Part shown: positions 5,061-6,563 of the stretch, piece by piece
How positions within the stretch are numbered: position 1 is the first letter of the stretch
How the letters are laid out: each line of letters starts with the position of its first letter
Assembly (NCBI GenBank): GCA_003511885.1
Contig: DOIX01000194.1
Coordinates: 1-6,563, forward strand
Source: Cyanobacteria bacterium UBA11153
Lineage (GTDB): Bacteria > Cyanobacteriota > Cyanobacteriia > Cyanobacteriales > Coleofasciculaceae
Length of the DNA stretch: 6,563 nucleotides
Direction of reading: 5' to 3'
The notes under the pieces: generated by a model
Seen by the model: only the letters and a program-made list of their open reading frames with translations
What the model was told of the DNA's origin: nothing
Databases searched by the model: none
Translations under genes and position numbers: made by a program

Positions 5061-6563
5061 TTATTCTGTCTTCTCAGGAATTATGCCTAAAGCAAATTTC
5101 TTTAGCCCAATCACTTCAAGTACTGAGTCGTCATCTTGTGTTCGAGGGCTATCCAATTTAATCTCGTAATAGCCATCAGGAGTAATCGCTTGAACGTATC
5201 CCGACTCTCCAGTCTTCCAGACAACGACGTAGCTACCAACCACTATCTCCTCCTCCTCTTTTGGTTCTGGACAAGAGGAATCTGTCACCCCAGAAAAATC
5301 AAGTCCATAGACTGCTTTAGCAATTGGTTCAACCTTTCGCCCCCCTTGATGTCCTATTGCGGGTTCTGTGGTTGTGGGTTCATTTTTTTTAATTGTCTGA
5401 TTTTTACCGTCACTACCGTCACTACCGTCACCTTTGCTTATGTAGTAAGGGTTTTGGGGTTTTTGAGTACCGTCACTTTTGTCAGATGAACCGTCACTGA
5501 CACCTAAAGTACCGTCACTTTTGCTTATTTCTATTGGGGTATCTATCGGTTGTGGTAGTTCTGGCTGTGGTGACGGTAGTGACGGTTGATTTAATTCCGG
5601 TGACGGCAGTGGTGACGGTTCAGAATCCTTACGTTGCAAGGAAGGTGACGATAGTGACGGTAGTGACGGTTCATTTGAAACATTTATTTTTTCCTCTAGT
5701 GTTGTACTGACTAGCGGGTGAGAGCCGTCATTGAGCTTTACACCTTGGATTACCTTCCCCTTGTTGGTCTTCTTTGCAGCATACTCCCATTCGAGAAAAT
5801 CAAGGTGCTGAGTGAGTCTTGGTACAAATTTGTTGATGGCTAACCCTGACAGCTTGCCTTTTTCACAGAACTCTTTATAATCATCAAACAGTCCATGGGC
5901 AATGCCAGTTTTCTCACTTCCTGATACATAAAAGTCATTACCTAGTGGCGACGGGGTTAAACATTCCTCTATCCAAGCTGCAACGGAATCACTAACTGTA
6001 GAACTATTCCACTTGTCTAGCTTCGACTGAATCTTTCTTGACGCTGATTGTTCGTCTGCCAACAGTGATTTAATCTGTTTTGGAGTCATCAACAAAGCAA
6101 TTCTTGTCAAGGCTCCAAGCTCATTATCTAAGATATGGGATTCTACCTCAGTGTCACGGTTTTCTACCTTTTTGGTGAATTTTATTAGTATATTCCGTCG
6201 GTCTAAACCCGCAGTATCACCAGTAAAGATAGGGGTGTTATTACTGATTAGTAACAAACCATCAAACCAAGATTTACCAGGTTTTCCGTATGGCTCACGG
6301 AAGGAAATCATATCCCGTCCAGTTAAATTCTTTAATCCCCCATGAGTTCCTATCTGTTTTTCCTCATCAGCAAGAGTTACCAATTGTGCCGTGATTATTT
6401 CCGCTAGATAATATTCATTCCTTAATTTATCCAAGTGTGTTGGCGTTGTGTTCTTCTCTCCTACAATTGCTGTTAATATGCGTTGAAACATCCCCTTTCC
6501 GCTACCAGGAACTCCCTCTAACTGAACAAAAGCTTGTAAATGTCGGAATTGAAAAGTTAAACA
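5061..6563 (-). CDS. SF3 helicase of D5/P4 primase-helicase type, C-terminal part (5' end outside window)
   Basis: The gene runs in from the window edge; 500 codons are visible and no start is seen. The methionine codon at 6489-6491 is not the start, because the upstream codons complete a Walker A motif (GVPGSGKG, fragment residues 17-24). Further SF3 marks follow: Walker B ending in Asp66-Glu67-Glu68, the B' region KNLTGRD to FREPYGKP at about 78-96, sensor 1 (LLLISNNTP, Asn108/Asn109) and the arginine-finger pair Asp121-Arg122-Arg123. Residues about 190-275 resemble the winged-helix segment that follows the helicase in phage and plasmid P4-family primases. Such proteins are hexameric helicases that open and unwind origin DNA; the missing N-terminal part would be expected to carry a primase domain. 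Residues about 280-430 form a low-complexity, probably disordered linker of Pro-Ser-Leu and Ser-Asp-Gly repeats, coded by the iteron-like array. The last 65 residues (VVGSYVVVWKTGESGYVQ and onward) look like a small SH3/KOW-like beta domain. It is probably the replication protein of the element. Confidence 0.82.
   Translation of the reverse strand, partial: CLTFQFRHLQAFVQLEGVPGSGKGMFQRILTAIVGEKNTTPTHLDKLRNEYYLAEIITAQLVTLADEEKQIGTHGGLKNLTGRDMISFREPYGKPGKSWFDGLLLISNNTPIFTGDTAGLDRRNILIKFTKKVENRDTEVESHILDNELGALTRIALLMTPKQIKSLLADEQSASRKIQSKLDKWNSSTVSDSVAAWIEECLTPSPLGNDFYVSGSEKTGIAHGLFDDYKEFCEKGKLSGLAINKFVPRLTQHLDFLEWEYAAKKTNKGKVIQGVKLNDGSHPLVSTTLEEKINVSNEPSLPSLSSPSLQRKDSEPSPLPSPELNQPSLPSPQPELPQPIDTPIEISKSDGTLGVSDGSSDKSDGTQKPQNPYYISKGDGSDGSDGKNQTIKKNEPTTTEPAIGHQGGRKVEPIAKAVYGLDFSGVTDSSCPEPKEEEEIVVGSYVVVWKTGESGYVQAITPDGYYEIKLDSPRTQDDDSVLEVIGLKKFALGIIPEKTE
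5406..5670. repeat. Bidirectional iteron-like array inside the helicase gene (putative origin)
   Basis: A 9-base unit occurs 13 times. Forward copies (ACCGTCACT, or ending in C) begin at 5406, 5415, 5424, 5469, 5490 and 5511. Reverse copies (AGTGACGGT or GGTGACGGT) begin at 5569, 5578, 5611, 5653 and 5662, with single-base variants at 5599 (last base C) and 5644 (GGTGACGAT). A weaker forward copy, GCCGTCATT, lies at 5724. The stretches 5406-5432 and 5644-5670 are inverted repeats over 27 bases with one mismatch. Also, 5415-5432 and 5569-5586 are perfect inverted repeats over 18. The two clusters are separated by a 49-base repeat-free stretch at 5520-5568. On the coding strand, forward copies give Ser-Asp-Gly and reverse copies give Pro-Ser-Leu/Pro, so selection on the DNA is the best explanation. 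Repeats in both orientations that bind the replication helicase are known in phage P4; the role here is inferred by analogy. Confidence 0.7.

Larger units (their letters stand above)
3030..6563. mobile_element. Integrated element at tRNA-Val, left end (partial)
   Basis: The element is inferred from three facts: an intact tRNA at its edge, a tyrosine integrase gene directly 3' of it, and a D5/P4-type SF3 replication helicase further in. This combination marks integrated plasmids, P4-like phage satellites and tycheposon-like elements. The region has no HIP1 octamer, whereas the chromosomal side has two in 3 kb; that fits a foreign origin but the sample is small. The right boundary is outside the window, so the size and cargo are unknown. 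No capsid, conjugation or toxin gene is visible in this part. Confidence 0.65.

Noticed and set aside
5136..5489. 117-codon plus-strand frame
   Set aside because: It lies opposite the helicase gene, and its repeated Val-Thr run is the complement of the 9-base repeats.
5406..5670. CRISPR array
   Set aside because: The units are only nine bases, occur in both orientations, have irregular or no spacers and lie inside a coding sequence with no cas genes nearby.
6151..6345. 64-codon plus-strand frame
   Set aside because: It lies opposite the conserved SF3 motifs of the helicase, which are clearly the coding strand.
6489..6491. ATG as the start of the SF3 helicase
   Set aside because: The frame stays open to the window edge, and the codons just upstream encode the Walker A motif, so the protein begins further upstream.

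Overview
The window looks like cyanobacterial DNA. It has two HIP1 octamers (GCGATCGC at 1152-1159 and 1721-1728), degenerate heptanucleotide repeats of the kind common between genes in filamentous cyanobacteria, a short RecQ without the usual C-terminal modules, and a small Rossmann-type protein that I recognise as a cyanobacterial 'DNA recombination-mediator protein A' type. All identifications come from reading motifs; no database search was possible.

Chromosomal side, 1-3029. Positions 1-602 hold no convincing gene, only short dyads, degenerate repeats and a possible promoter. A recQ-type helicase gene (603-2069, +) converges on a DprA/SLOG-like gene (2218-2724, -). The 148 bases between them contain a hairpin nested in a long imperfect inverted repeat. 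A G-rich heptad repeat and a reasonable promoter then lead into an intact tRNA-Val(GAC) gene at 2956-3029.

Element side, 3030 to the window end. Immediately 3' of the tRNA lies a tyrosine integrase gene (3209-4294, +). It is followed by two genes on the minus strand: an unrecognised single-span membrane protein (4317-4934) and the C-terminal part of a large SF3 helicase of the D5/P4 primase-helicase type (5061 to beyond 6563, open at the window edge). A tRNA with an adjacent integrase and a self-replication helicase is the layout of an integrated plasmid, phage satellite or tycheposon-like element that entered at the tRNA 3' end. Only one end is in view: I found no second copy of the tRNA 3' sequence. 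HIP1 sites are absent on this side.

The most notable signal lies inside the helicase gene. Thirteen copies of a 9-base unit (ACCGTCACT or its complement AGTGACGGT, with small variations) sit at 5406-5670. They form two clusters of opposite orientation, including a 27-base inverted repeat with one mismatch. The same DNA word is read as Ser-Asp-Gly in one cluster and as Pro-Ser-Leu/Pro in the other, so the DNA rather than the peptide appears to be conserved. This resembles a replication origin of the iteron type embedded in the replicase gene. A likely working model is that the integrase excises and inserts the element at tRNA-Val, the SF3 protein unwinds DNA at the iterons, and the membrane protein is cargo or an accessory factor of unknown role.
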